DNA of 64,000 bases from Plecoglossus altivelis (lineage: Eukaryota > Chordata > Actinopteri > Osmeriformes > Plecoglossidae): positions 8,478,324 to 8,542,323 of the forward strand of contig BROE01000005.1 in the NCBI GenBank assembly GCA_036571765.1. Direction: 5' to 3'. Below are positions 1 through 14,474 of this stretch, piece by piece. Positions within the stretch are counted from its first letter, which is position 1; each line of letters opens with the position of its first letter. The position numbers were made by a program, and so were the translations under genes. The notes under the pieces were generated by a model, which was not told the DNA's origin, made no database searches, and saw nothing but the letters and a program-made list of their open reading frames with translations.

Positions 1-2022
1 TGTGTCACAAGGGGATATTAGTCACAGTCTTTGAATCTGTAACAATACTTGTTCATGTTAGAAATGTGTAGGAGTGTGTGAGGGAGGACGTTTTTTGGGA
101 TCTTCTATCATTCACAACAGTAAAGTGCAAAATTAGAGATTTGGGGCCAGATATACATGCTACAAATACTATTTGGAATGATACACAAGGAAATCCCAAT
201 TCTTAATTTTGCCTCTTATTCAAAGGACATGGATTTGTCTTTCTCACTTGATTTTGGTCCATTCAATATATAAAGTATGTGAGCAGCTGGAAGGCTAGGA
301 CCACAATGAGGACAATAAAGCCTGGACTATTACTGGACTATTACCAATGGCTTTATATTTCCTCCCTGACAGAAACAGCATGTCTACCCCATGCCAATTT
401 ACCAATCTAATGAGATGTAAATGTAAATAGGACATAGAAAACGTAGAAATTTAGCAAGAAAAAAATCACCGTGCTTCCATGTGTCATATACCGTGACACA
501 GAGAACAGTATGCAAACTATATCACAGATAATTTTGAACAGGGTGTAACTTACAGAATGGAAACACACAAGCAACTAGAATAATGTCATACCAAATGTTA
601 TCTAAGAAAGGACAGAGGATGCTTACACAAGCGTGTTTACAGTGCATTTCCTGTGGCTGATCCCTGGGACATCATCATTACTCACTCAAACAAACATGTA
701 GAGTTCCCAAAGCTATGAGATATCACTTTGACAACAAGCACGCACATCATAAATGAAACTATACAAAATCTCAAAGCAACTCTCAACACACAAAATATTC
801 TCCTTACAGTTACCAAGATTTCTGCATCTTTACATACACATTTGTATAAATATACAAACGGTTATATTTATATACACTCCGGACCTACGTCAAAATGACA
901 GAGCGTTGAACACAGCACTCCTTGGCGACAGTGCTTACCCCAACTACACCAGACAGTGGGCAGCCCTGCTCAATTCAAACCAAGCGGTTCTATTCAAAAA
1001 TGTTTCCAGACACAACAAAGACTCATTTTCCAATTGTATAGACCCTGTTTGAACCAGGGCTGGAGGTACTCCACAATTGTATGAGACTCAGAAGAGGATC
1101 ATGAGTAATACCTCGGCACCAAAGGTCCAGACATAACAGCTAGTAAGAATGAAAACATAACAATGACATTTTACACTTAAAGGTCTCAACAATTATATGC
1201 AATCTTAGTAACTGTCTGTTGATACAGGGCTTTTGCCAAGAGACCTCACTAGTCAATTACATGTTTTCAATTATCTGTCTCCTTTGGAGCATTTCTGTTG
1301 GAAAGCTCAAGACTCAAACAGACTAAACAGGACTAGTTGGTAGTAGACTGTCTATAACACCAGTGTACTGTAGGATAACTGCACAGTAGGTTATGGATGA
1401 GGTCTACTTCCCCAGCACAATTGCCTACTGCATAACCAGACATACTGTTTTAGGCCATCCGTATTGTCTTACTGTTGTGAATGATACTACAAGAGTGGTT
1501 TCAATGGAAATGGATCTGATGGCAAAGTATCTGGACCTCTTAATAATGAAGAGCATGAACTCCTATCTGATGGAGGTTGTACAGTCATACAGACCTCTTA
1601 CGAATTACTCTAGGGTCGTCACCTGCTAAGGTGGCCTAAAGATGAGTGATAGTAGTGCAATTAAGATCTAATTGCAAGCCATATGCGTCAGGTGATTTGC
1701 TACATTATCTAATGCAATATGATCGATCTCAGACTTATGAATGGTTGAAATTATTCAGCAATATGACTGATTTGACAGAGAAATCAACATGCATAATTGC
1801 CTGCGTAGAACATTCAGCTAAAGTGTGATTTTTATTCATTCACAATATGGATCCGCGAATTTATCGACGTGAAAACCCAAAGACCAGAGTCTTAAACCTG
1901 CCGTTTGAACATAGTTGATAAAAAGGCTATCTATGCATGTGTGAGGTAGCGTCAAGCTACAAACCAGGTCCGCATCATTTACAAATAAGTCCAACAGGCC
2001 ACAACTAGCCCACTGTACTTAC
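1..2022 (-). other. arhgap42: arhgap42 intron 1 (5' part) with no recognisable gene
   Basis: This stretch follows the splice donor of arhgap42 exon 1 and continues beyond the window. It is AT-rich, and its short open frames (for example 753..1052 and 1393..1629 on the plus strand) resemble no family I know and look like chance. From about 1850 towards the exon the CpG frequency rises, as expected near a promoter. No second arhgap42 exon is visible, so intron 1 is at least 2 kb. Confidence 0.7.
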
Positions 2023-2176
2023 TTTTCAGCGCTGTGATTAACGTGTTTCCGTCTTTAATAAGTTCTTTGATGAATTTATTTGTCCGGTCCAACTCTATTT
2101 CGTGGCATTTCAGACGTTCTCTGAAATCAGGGCTATCCAGAAAAGAATCGCTGAACTCCAATGTAGGGAGCCCCAT
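2023..2176 (-). CDS. arhgap42: arhgap42 (GRAF3) coding exon 1, start of BAR domain
   Basis: This is the first coding exon of Rho GTPase-activating protein 42, a cytoplasmic BAR-PH-RhoGAP-SH3 protein that promotes GTP hydrolysis on RhoA and in mammals restrains smooth-muscle contractility. It gives 51 codons plus one base, from MGLPTLEFSDSFLDSPDFRE to DGNTLITALK. From memory this is almost identical to the human N-terminus, with substitutions such as Y/F after FSDS and Q/K after ERL. The residues form the first part of the BAR helix. The start sits in a good context (cacaATGG). The exon ends at a strong GTAAGT donor in phase 1; the leftover A would join AC to give the Asn that follows in the family. 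Only this exon is in the window; the rest lies to the left. GRAF1 and GRAF2 start similarly, but the MGLPTLEFSDS beginning favours ARHGAP42. Confidence 0.93.
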
Positions 2177-2440
2177 TGTGAACTAAAGTTCAGTGCCACT
2201 TACTCGCACAGTTGCCAACGCAATCAATGTTTTGAGAACGAGAACATTAAGGACTTTCGTTACACATAAATGGCAGTTTTCATTGTGCGATGCCGCCCCT
2301 GATATTCGAAGTTAAAGTTTGAAACTTGTCCTCCCCTTTCTTCAAACTTCCGACGTGTGATCAGTCCACTCCAGAGCAACGTTCTTCGATGTGGCGTCAA
2401 TTTTGAATGACTAGTGATTGTCTGACTCCTACTGGTTAGT
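2177..2440 (-). promoter_or_regulatory. arhgap42: Likely arhgap42 5' leader and CpG-enriched promoter
   Basis: Immediately upstream of the arhgap42 start the sequence contains many CpG dinucleotides (for example near 2212, 2220, 2288, 2293, 2351, 2381, 2387 and 2394), unlike the CpG-poor flanks. This is typical of a small vertebrate CpG-island promoter. I see no convincing TATA box, which fits a CpG promoter with dispersed starts. The transcription start cannot be placed from sequence alone. CpG density continues into the exon and the start of intron 1. Confidence 0.6.
2224..2283 (-). other. Two short upstream ORFs in the arhgap42 leader
   Basis: Upstream of the arhgap42 start there are two ATGs, each opening a seven-codon frame with its own stop. 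The first runs 2283 to 2260 (peptide MKTAIYV, TAA). The second runs 2247 to 2224 (peptide MFSFSKH, TGA). Both end before the main start at 2176, so they could lower or condition translation if transcription begins upstream of 2283. Whether they are in the mRNA depends on the start site, which is not visible. Confidence 0.45.
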
Positions 2441-4739
2441 TTAGGATGTGTAGGTTAACGGGTAGGCTCAGAGTTGACAGGTCACTTGAAGTTCATTCGA
2501 ATTGCCCTTAAATAAACAAATACTTAATATACACACTGAATCCCATTAAACACCAAATAAAATAAACCTCCAAAACAAATGATCTCACCAAAATGGTAGA
2601 TTGCATCAGACTCACATAAATAGACTCACATACATTATACATTACAAACGATAGTGTATAAAATAGAAATATGACTTTTTGCCAACATACAGACAAGTAA
2701 ATCTCTTCCTTTCTTCTTTGAGCCTGTAAACAAAATAGTCAGACTTACTTCAGCAGAAAGCCTTTAAGTACCAGACAGATAACTAACATAGTTTCTTTCA
2801 AAAATACCGTTTAAAACAAAGGCATAATTTTTTTAAAGACAGACACAGGACAGTAAGCATTGAGGCAGGCATTATACGTAATTATGAATTCTGAAAGATC
2901 ATGCTGGAACTAATGAGGGTGTGGGGATGCTGAGGTCTGAATTAATACCTTGGTAAATGGCGGTAATTAGACTTGAGCCTAATTGGAGCCAGAGGAATCA
3001 GTCACATACAGTACATGGAAGAAAGAAGGATAATGATGATGATGTCAAACTCCAAATGAGCATTTAGTTGGCACAGACTGGAATTCCTTTTGAAATAGGC
3101 CCAGTTGTGATGAGCATCCTGTCTCTGTCTCTTGAGGTCTGCGTGTGAACTTGCACTTTGTCAAGTTGAAAGACGACATGACAGGGTTGAACATTTTGGT
3201 GCGCTGGCAAGGGAGATGATGCAAGAAAGACAGCGATATAGTCCGTTTGCTATCACCATGGAAGGCAGGCTAACATGAACTAAGAAAATTTGGCACCACA
3301 TTTTATTTCAGGAAGTGCCATGACAGGATAGGATCAAGCTTTTCTGAAGATGTGAAGTGTGAATACAGTTCTTTTGATGCGCCCATGCTAGATCAGATTC
3401 TCGTCTCCAAATCAACATGAAACAAAGAATGGTAAGACGATAAGGTAATTTCCAGCAAAGACAGCACTGAGTAGCACAATAACATTGTTTTGCTTGAAGG
3501 GGAATTCAGCAGGAAATTAGTATTTTTAAAGAACAACATGAGCAGAGGCTTTAGGTGGTTATCTGTGCAAAGCTTGGCTAATTTCAGTCTAGAATGACTG
3601 CCTGCCATGTCTTTCAAGGCTATTCTGTTTAATTAGGATGATTCCCAAATCAGAAACATTCACAACCCCCAGCCCTCTCTCATTTGCACACTTCCTATCA
3701 TCCTCCTTGAAAGACAATAATACTCCACAAAGTCATCACTGCACACTCATTTTACCCATAAAGTGTCTACACAGGCACCTGTAAGTACCCTCCCCTGCTC
3801 TACATACACAAACGCACATAGACACTAATACAGAGATACACACAGCCTTCTATCAGTCTCAGTCACAGTGCATTACACCAGGGAACTCTGCCCCTGCCTA
3901 ATGGAGAATGACTTGTTCAAACGGAAGAAGACTTCGTTTTCACGAGAGGCTTCGCAAGCCGACTGCTGCTCTTGGATATCAATAAGCCATGCAGAAAATT
4001 CATCGATTAGCTTTCTGATGTGGGTGGGTCATTTGTGAGTAAAGCTCATTCGAATTATATTTTCATTTTATGTTCTTCCACATCAGCTTATTATTGTGTA
4101 GTGCTGCATGGTAAAAAGCCTTGCCATGATGAACGGTTTGCACACAAATGTGGTTACCTTCTCTCGGTTCCTTTTGCAGCAGCCTCAAGGGAACGTTTTG
4201 TCTCATCAATGTAATGAGCTAAGAAATGTGATGCATTAGTGGAAACACTCTTGCCCAGATTTAATTGCTGTGTGTAGTGGTGATAGAAGAAGATCCCGAA
4301 TATAATGTTGGTGGTTGGTGAAAATGAGACCAAAGGAAGAGAAAATCTACTGACTCTTGAGTTTTTATATTTTTAACAGATAATGGCCGGTCTACATTTC
4401 CAGGTAGAATGGGATCTTGCATACTGTACATATCCTAAACATACAAGTGTCAGCACTTTGAGATTTACTTCAAATTTAAAATGCATTAGAAATCAAATCT
4501 ATTGTTATTACGAGCATTTGTGAGGTGACCAAACCAGCATGGTAGTCCTCATGTAGGTCAGATTGTCTACACACTTTAATCAAGCAATGTTACTGTGTCT
4601 ACTTGTGACAGTGATATTGAATGACAGTCAGGGCTTTATAAATCAGGCTTCTTATGTTGAAGTGATTGCTTGTAAATGCTGGGTTTTGTTTCTCCCTCAA
4701 AAGTTGACAGTGACCGCAATGAAATGCCCTCCCTCTATT

Positions 4740-5230
4740 TAAATCAAGTGTTAAGGTAATTGCACAATTTCCGGCAGGCCTTCAGAACTGTCGAACACAA
4801 GACATGTCTCAATTTTTTTCTCTCTGGACCATGATTAATGACCCTAATTGAGATTCATTTCTTATCAATTAGGTGGTGGCATTTACTACCAGAAGAGACC
4901 CTCCTCATTCTCTTTTGTTTACGTCCCGGCTGAGAGCAATCTGCCAAGGTGGCTTCTACTGTAGACTCTCATTTGTGCCTCCCATGTCCAGATGTACTGT
5001 GAAAGGTTTCGCCTGATTACCTTTCCTCCACACAAAGCAGCACTGCTGAAGCATGAGAGAGGCCAGTGGCTGCATCGAATTTATGAATTGCTGTTTTTCT
5101 TTGCATGGCCAGGATGGGATGTGTGCGGTCAGCAAGGTACTTTAGCATGCCACTGGCACACATTAATTTAGTGTGGTGTCAGGGAAGATGAAAACGATGT
5201 CCCATACGGAGGAAGGGAATGAAGCCAGGT
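4740..5230. promoter_or_regulatory. Candidate conserved non-coding element
   Basis: The block has balanced composition and clustered homeobox-like words, such as ATGATTAATGACC and CTAATTGAG near 4831 to 4851, ATCAATTAGG near 4865, and CACATTAATTTAG near 5159. There is no open frame of note. This texture is typical of vertebrate developmental enhancers, and deserts around contactin genes are rich in such elements. Conservation itself cannot be judged from one sequence. Confidence 0.3.
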
Positions 5231-8200
5231 GAAAGCTGATGGTAAACTTCCAATGAATCCCTTAGTCTGAAAAAAAAACCCCAGTCGTGTCTAAGAGAAG
5301 CCCTGTGATGCAGCTGTATGTTTCAATATGTGAACACAGACCTTTGCTCTGACAAATCCTCTCAGCAGAGTTAAAAGAGTTGTTCACAGAAACAAAGCTG
5401 TTTTAGTTTCCGTGTCCCTGACCTTTATGAGGAAGGACTTGTCTTGTTAGGACTTCAGGCACAAAGGCAGCGCCAGGTGATGAATTACAAAGACAGTCTT
5501 GCTAGCTTGGTAAGCAAACCTGGTGTGGACTCTGTTGGGAGTTTCTTCTTTAATTTGGACCTATGGAAAAATCAGGAGGCTCTTATCCGCTCTCATCCAT
5601 CCTATGTCCCTGTTGGGACAGGTAAACTGTTTTGCTGTAACCAGCCTGGCTACATGTAACCATTAGATATCTTCTAATGGCTACACACCAGTGGGATACT
5701 TCAACACATAAGCAATCATTACATAAACTGAATGCAAAAATGGCTGCAAATCCCAAATCATGGTGCGGAGCAGAGTGCTGAAGGGATTTGGAAACTCTGC
5801 ACGGGGAGCCTTTGTTCTTGCATTAAAACCAGATAGAAGACCCTGGTTACCTCTTCAAGTACTGGCAGCTGCTTTTCATATCCATTTCTTCGAATGAATC
5901 ACAGAATCACAATGAAGCCCCAGAATGCTGTTTGAGTTGAAGGGTGTGTATTTTGTGGCTTTAGTGGTAACTTTTGATTCCCTAGTTGAATAGTGAAGCC
6001 TTTACATGTTACATCCTTTGTAATCAGTGAGCAATTGTTTTGTCAAATGTGGGGCGCCCGGTTAATTTCTACAATCTGCTTTATTCCAAAAACCCCTGGA
6101 TGACCAACACTCTGACCACCCTGATGGCATGGCTTGTTGGATCGAATCTGCCAAGTAATCTAAGAGTCCCTTAGCCAGTGCAAGATCCTGGCTGTCTGCC
6201 CTTTCCTCTCCATTGAAAACAACAGATTGCATGTAACATTGAAGTCTGCTCTCGAATCTTTGCTTGCTGCCCCCACCATCTGCACTGAGCAGTTCAGATC
6301 AGCCACCCATTTGACTATTTTGTGCGACAATATTGCTGGATTCACTCCTGAGGGGGAATAACTCTTGTAGGTCCATCACAGACTAATAAGTTAAAAGTTG
6401 TCACACCAGCTCCTGGTAGATTTTAACAGAGGTCAAACGATGTTGGAGGGGGGGTCTTGGGTTTACAGTTTTCATATAGGGTGAAGAGTGAAGGGAGGAT
6501 CAATCTTTGTAGTTGAGCCAATGAAGGGCCCTCTAAAAGAAGAAATCTCAGTGTTGTCATTTAATCATATAAGACCAGGCCCAGACAGGTGCTTTAAAAT
6601 GAACAAGAAACTTTATTTAGGCCCTGTCTGTTTGGTCTGAATGGTCTTTTGTTAGGCACAGTAAAGCATTCAATCGCAAAGGCTTTCAGCTAAGAAGAAA
6701 AGTTTTTGTTTCCTACATGCAAAGAAAATATTATTATATTTGTCCATACTGTCCAGCATCAAACCATGTACATCAAGGGAGCTTTCGCCAATGCAGCATA
6801 AAACTATACGTCGACCCAGGGAAATACATGCAGACTTTGGGCAATAAGCATAAAATCCTTGAGTTACAGTAGGTTGTTTCCAAGAGCAATGGGATCTTTC
6901 TTTCCTTCCATGAGGTGACTTGTTTTGAGTTCTTCAATAAAACAGCATTATCCATGCCTGCTGCATTAGCATTCACACAGCATTGCAGAGGTCTGGAGAG
7001 AGGGCCTTGATAAGATTAAATGGCATTAGGCGTTTTCACCAGAATAGAAAGAATTACACAGGTACAGTGTCTGTACAGACTTCACATCAGGGAATGTTTT
7101 TGAATTCTAAGTTTGTGCTTCTCAAAACTTTTTCAATCATTACTTCCCTCATGGTCAGATTTACAGTCTATTCGTTTTATGTCATTGTGAGAGCTTGGCC
7201 TTGAATGTATATTTTTTCTCTGTTGGGTATGAGAGAGGCAGGGAGATTAAACCGAGCATGGCATGTGAGGAAGTAGAAATGAAGCAAACGGTATTCAACA
7301 CCATCTTTCTAGAAAGCACTTAGTATAACATCGTAAATAAGAGTGTAGGCATGCAGAAGTACTGGGACTGTTTGATATTACACTGGTCTTCAATAAATTC
7401 CTGGCTGAATACAAAATGTAAAGAGTATGACTGTGCGTCATGGCTAAACACATGAACGTTTATTTTCCATGCAATGTGCTGACAATGTCTCACAATAATC
7501 CAGATTATATCGCATAAACATAGATTTAGCATCTGAAAAAGAAAAACGACATATTCTAATTCATCAAAGTCATTATAATTACAGGTAAGTGTTACCACAA
7601 TAGCAACATTGTTTTTCTGCCTCAGCAGAGCAGAAGAAAGACAGTAGTTACCACTTTTCAATTTTACAAGCAATTATCTGTCTCAACAGGTGGTGATTGA
7701 CAGACAGTAGAATTGGGAGCTCTTAATGGCTTTACTTTCAAGATTGGGAAATTGAGTCTTTGTGTGTGTGTTGACAAAGACTCCATGACAACCAGATAAA
7801 CCAACGAGTTAAGTTACATAACATGTGGCAAGTTAGATAGCATTTTATGGCTTCAAATCATCTGAAGAATGTGTCAATATAAAGAGTAGAACGCAGATGT
7901 TGTGTTTGGTTACCATGTGGTTCCATGGACCACTGCATGACTGATGTTGACTGCAAGTACTGTGACCAATTATATCCAGTCACAGCAGCATGATGGTGCA
8001 GCAGACAACATTCTGAAAATGAGCACGGAGGAGAGGTAGACCAGTGCTGGGAAGGTCTCAGAGACTGATTATGTTTTACTGGGAAGGTATATAGGTATAA
8101 GATATATTCCCCCACCACTGTCCCCTCACAATGTTTACTGTCTAGATTTGGATCATGCCTTACCATTTCCATAAAAGATTTCTGTGAAAATCGCTTGCTC

Positions 8201-11200
8201 TTTTTTAATCTGCTATCTGCTAAAATATATTCATAAAATATTTCCATCGGCAGTGATGGTCTATGTGATGAAAAAAGTGGGGGCCCATTTGGTTCCTTTT
8301 TCTGAATATCATGACCATCTACACTCATGATAACAATTGAGCAAGCCCAATGTGATAGTATGGCCACGACACATTTCTGTCTCTAATGTCAACACCGACT
8401 ATTGTATAGCTGTCCTCCATCCCTTGACCACCAGTGTCCTTACCAGACAGAGGTCTGGGGAATAAGCAACAGTGTGAACATAGCAGCTGACAGGGCTTCA
8501 ATAATTCAAGGTCATGGCATTTACCATGCAAAGACAAAAGGCTTATCTGACTACCTTTCCCTTCCCTTCCATCACCATTGATGCCAGACAAAGTCAATGA
8601 GTGGCAGCTCCTACAAGACATGGTTTGAATCAGTAACCTTGCTGTGCCTGTTGTGTCAGGCTTCATGGCCTTAAAGGACAAGTCATGCCCAAATTAATTG
8701 AAACAGTGAAGGAGATCATACTTTATTATTTTATTTCCTAATGCCTTTGGAGCTGTGAATTATGATGACGAAACACATTGAAAGTAAACAAAGCATCATA
8801 CAAACAGAGTGGCTTCTCTGTTAAGAAAGGGATGTGGTTTATCCACAACAAAGTCTTCCCTAGAGACTGCAGGCTGCCATTCTTTGCTACCCACAATTCA
8901 TTGAAGATGAATTCAACATCCAGCCCAGCCGATTTCAAAGCTTCCATTCTATACCTTTCAGATGTTTAGGGGGGCCGTTGTTATGTTGATGTCTGGGTAG
9001 CTTGTACTGCATGTTGTCATATGTGTATTACTGGATTAAAAGTTACCTGGTGTCTGTCAGGTCTGAAATGGTTTCATTTCACAAACACTTAAGGATACTG
9101 CTCAATACCCAAAAGAGATTGTTAATGCATGATACATCTCAAAATCTGTACCTTTAAGATGCTTCTTTCACAATCATCAAACAATTCCTCCACAGTTTTT
9201 GCCTCTGAAAAGTGTCGAAAAGTACTACCGTGGTGCAGCGAGAACATGAAAGTTACAGGATCATCAATGAGCCACAGTGGGGCAACTTGTCCTTACAAAC
9301 CAGCAGGCTTCTTCAGTGTATGTGGGTGGGAAATTTGACTCGAATCCCATGCCTTTTCTCTTTGGCATAAAACAGACATCCTATTCTGTACAATGTCTCT
9401 GCAGCAGGAATACCTTTGGGCATGACATGCCCCCCCTTTCACTCAAATGGAACGCTGCATCATGCTGTTCTCAGAAGGACTCCCTGCTGAGTCTATGCTC
9501 AGAGACATGCATGAACAAACAGTTGCAGTACGGTTAATTTAAATGTATTTGTTCTAATTGTATTAAAACAAATATCTAAGCAAGAAATACCATTTACATG
9601 AGCATATTTGTGGTGTAAAACCATAACCAGTAACAATCTAAATCATTTGTACTGTACACTACACATACCTGTACATGCTCTTGATTAGATTCACTATTTT
9701 TTTCATCATTATGGAGATTACGGGAAGCATGGTTTGTTCCAGTATACAGAGCACTGGAATTGAATGGAACGAAAATGAGTAAGCAAGTAAAACATAAAAA
9801 AATGAATAGTTACAAACATTGAATCAACAATTCAATAAAAAACACATTTGTAAAACAAATCTTAGATTGAGTTGATGTGTCATGCTGTCCTTACCTCATT
9901 TACATATTGAAACTGCTGTTAGTATCTGTCATCTGTGATTGGAAATGACCCAAAATCACCAGATATAATCATTAACACTGTACTTCACGCTGTCCTTTAA
10001 AAACACCATTATGATTTGAAAAACTGTGACCTCACTGCACAGTCGCGCTGGATGTGATTATGCTATAGAACACTCTGAATCCTTATGAAAACATAGTCAA
10101 CAGTTGAGCAGAGGTTTGCTTGGATCTGTGTCCACTTGAGAACGGTCAGACCAGGCTTCCACATCATTGTTTGAAGAGGGATCGAACTGAAGCTTGCATG
10201 TTATTGTTTAAATGTCTACAAAGACACTCTTTGTTTTGTAATGTTAAACCGAGATTATCTACATAAGTCATGCAGGCTACATGGAGACTCTAGCTGTCAT
10301 TGTCAGTTGCTGTGATAGGAAACATAGTGCACACTCACTGCTGCGCACGACCCATAGGCAACCCCTAAAGATAATCCACCATTGGCATATGAGTACAAAA
10401 GGATATACTAAGAAGTCATACTATGAAGCGTGCCAGTTCTATAATTTATCTTCATTTTCTCACATGATTGGGTGCGGCAAATCAATGACAATTCTCCAAA
10501 CTAAACAAACCCAAATGTGTGATTTTTACTGTACTCTCATTTTTTGAAACAATGTTTACAGGTTTATATGTTTAAAACAGCCCATAAGAAATGTGCAAAT
10601 TAATCAAGACACATTCCACCAAAGATTCTATTTACTGAGAGCTGTGCATGCTACAATATTTGTCTCAGACAGATCCCTATATTGTATTTGTTTTAATTTT
10701 CACTTGTGTGCCTACCTGCTTGATTTTTGATACTTGTCAATCAAGCTTTCCTCTCCTGTTTTCTTATGTTTTCTATCTTGCTCTCCACCACTCAAAGCAA
10801 AACCCTTCAGAATTCTTGATTTGTCACCATGACAACCTGTAGCGGGTCCTACAGAGTGAACCTTGATGTCTAGTCCTGATCCATCAGCTCAGCACACTAC
10901 ACTCTGAAACTCAGGTCAACTACTGCTGGTGCAGACCCTACATGCCATACTGCAGAAATTCAATTGATTGAACCTTTACAGTGGGTAAACAGCATATATT
11001 ATGTTCATAATGAATTAAGTCCACTTTCCATTGTATTATAAGCAAACACACAAAAGAAACATGGATCCCTTCTAACAGTTTATACATGTCATAATGTTAA
11101 AGATGCATTACCTTTCAAGCAAGTGGATTAACCTTACATCATTGAAAAATGCAACACATAGAAAACAAATGCACACATCTGTTCTGCAATTCTACTGCAT

Positions 11201-14200
11201 GCTCTGTTTAATCTTCACTTACTCCATAAATATAAACAGTCTTAGGCATGCAAATACAAGCAATTATAAATGATCTAAAGTAATACAATACCAAAATGTC
11301 AGACATTCAAAGTCATGGGGCTTCACCTTTGACTTAATTTTGTTTAACTTCACTTAACCTTTAATTCCCAAAGACAAGAAGAGTAATACATATGTCTTTA
11401 TGTCTTATAGTGTCTGAGTGGCTATAAGTATAACATATATCTTTTTCAGGTATGAGTCAATAAGGTCACACATTACTAATTAATCATGTAAGTAAAAGAA
11501 GGTTAAACTCTTGTCTTCTCAATACAAAGGGAAGTGTTTCTCTAATCATCCAATAATACTAAGCTTGGGTGTTCAACCTACACCTCATTAAATGTGAATT
11601 GGATTTTCTTTTGGTAGCCTGTGGTGCAGATCTGTATTCACCTCGGGTGATAAAACTCAACTTGCTGCCAATTAAGAGAGAACATTCTTGAGCATTGCAC
11701 ATTTAAATGCACCACCATCTGAGCAGACATGCCCAATCATATATAAGTCGCTCTCAATAATATTGTTTCTCTGCAATGAAAAAGCATTTCATGTATATTT
11801 TTCACCTGAAAGTCTAGATTAGATTGATAGTTAGAAGATTCTTGTTTATACATTTTGCACTAAAACATCAGAATCTTCTTAAATCGCAAGTTGGCACAAA
11901 CAAGGAATTTACTCTGGCAGGAAGGCCCATGTTGCAAATGCGTGAGAATTTTATGTATGAAATGTAGGAAATGTACAGTATCCATCCAAACATTTAATCC
12001 ACCGTCCTTGTGTCAGTATGAAATGGGTATTAAACTAAACGGTCACTGCCCTGAGCAAAGCTTATTGACTGTATTCATTGACTAATTGCAAGAAGTCAGT
12101 GGGGACCATTGTCTTATCTAATTGCAACACCATAGACGTGACTTGTCCTGAGGACATCTGAAGTCATCACTGACATGGCCCACTGTACTATTGACAGGCT
12201 GCCTGTGACTGAGCAAACGATCGATTGAACATTCGACCTTAACCAGCTATTTTGGGAATTCCACTGTATGTTGTGCAATGACCATTATTAAATTGAGTCT
12301 TTAGAGGCCCACGTGGATTTTCAGAACATTGAAACACTTATTGTCTCCCTGAAAGAAGTGATGGCAAGAATATCTGATCAGAATTTCATCAGGCAGTTGT
12401 TACATCACTTTTCCACTGCTTTGTTAAATACTGTGGCCTATTGCAGGCAACAAATATTGATGAAGGAGAGGTGTTTTATCTTAGTAAAACTGTGACTGGT
12501 TTACCATATTGGGCAAAGTTGGGCAAGATGTCTTAGCCCTTACAGCATTAGTCCTAGCTAGGTCAAACTGTGAAGATTGGTAGACTGCTTATGCAATTTT
12601 GTGTAACTATAGAACTGGTTTAGCATTCTATCTAGATTTGCTCTGTAGTTGCTGTATAAGACATATCAAATAAACATTAAATGTAAACACATGGCTGTGA
12701 AGGTAATACAAGCGCTATAGTACCCGTACTTGTTGACCTTGACAGCTTTGTATTTTCTTGTCTTAGCAGACACACTGCGAAAGGATGCTGATAGGTTGTG
12801 ATAGACAGTGTTAATAGATTTCTTGAATGGGAGGCTTAGAGGATAAGCCTCTTCTTTTTCTCTTGACGGACACATCTTACCTTTAGAGATTTTGGAGAAA
12901 TTGGATTGGCCATTCATTGTACGTGTTAACCACACACCAGCTTTGCAACTGTCATTATGTTTGGTCTGATCTGTCTGCTTTTAGTGCCTTATACAGCACA
13001 ACTCTCATGTCCTCCCAAAACTCTAAAGGTTCATTTCAAAAGGAACATACAAGTTGGTCTGTTTGAGTGACCCCTTACAGTTACTTTAACTCACACCAGT
13101 GTCTGTATTTCTCCCCAAATGATTACAGCCTCTTGCCAGGTAGGCTGGGGGAGAGGGAGACAACAGACAGAGTTAACTTTATTTTCTCAGTAATCAGGGT
13201 CAGTGGTAGAGCAGACATCAACAAGGGCAGAGTGGGTTAAAGTGTATCGACAGTCACTCAACATTTGGCTGAAAACGTTATTGAGGGATGGAAGGAAGTC
13301 TGGTCTTGTCTATTGTTCCATCACTAGGTTGAACACTGCAGGTCCACAGAAATTGCCTGGACTGATCCAGGGTTTACTGTAGTCTGCCACCCAGGGAATC
13401 CTCAAATCAGACAATTTGTCAACTCCAGGACGAGTTTTCTTCAACAGCAAAGTAGGAAATGAAGCTGAGGAAGGCCGAACCAATGAACTGGTGCTGCACA
13501 CACCAGGGCGTCAGACGGAGGACGTGTCCTGCATTTACCTTTCTCTGCTATCATTTAAAAATGGAAGGTTTAAGTAAGATCTTTGCCATGACAGACAGTT
13601 AAATCCTAGAAATATCCAGCACTGATTACATGCTGATAAGTGTTTTTTCCCCATCCATAACTAAAAGTGATGAATAAAACATAGAAATAATCTTGAGCTT
13701 GAAGTGTTATTGTTGTATCAAAAAACAGTATAGGATACTGGCAATGTTGACAGATAAACTATTTGGAATGAATTAAATTTGGGTGAATTTGGTAAATATT
13801 TTCTAGGTGACCTTGCATTTAGGCTGGACGACATTTTGAATAATTCAGAAGATGCTACATAATCTTCAGAACAGAGTGGAAAAAAAGAAGAACATTTTTG
13901 AGTAATGGCTACCTTCATCTTCTCTGGCATATCACTAAAGATTAAACAGGAGTCAAATTTCTTCAGTCATTTGGTTATTATCATAAGAAAACCAAATATT
14001 GATGCCAACAGTAAACAGATGGTCCGTTATTATTAGCGTTAGAGGAACTTCCTGAAATTCACACAGCAGCCATTTGATATACTGATCACTCTACGTTCAA
14101 TTTGCATAGGAAATGTAAGAAAAAGTGCCCTGCTGGGATTTATAATTAGCGAAGGGTATTCAAGAATAAATCTTAAAAGACAAAGACAAATTTGGTTGTT

Positions 14201-14474
14201 TAAATGTGTGCCCCTTGTGGTTTTCTTTTGTTTCTCTCAGCAAAAAGACAATGTTTATGATTGCGTTCCCATAAAATCTACCTCAACAGATAAGGCCACG
14301 CACAGACAAGTCTTAAACACATAGAATAGATGACAGATCTACGAAAAGTACTGTCGCATAACCTATTGGGTAGCATAACTTAAAGTAGCATAGATCGTCA
14401 CCTCTTTTTCACACAAACATTTTGTGCAGTGACTTTCCTCCAGGTTCTTCTTTAATCCTGTCCATGGTTGAACT

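Noticed and set aside
7858..8681. Two overlapping minus-strand open frames of 169 and 118 codons
   Set aside because: They share sequence in different frames, resemble no family I know, have no splice-linked partners and lie in AT-rich intergenic DNA.
9325..9350. tRNA B-box-like string (gactcgaatcc)
   Set aside because: It does not match GGTTCRANNCC well, and no A box or acceptor stem can be folded around it.
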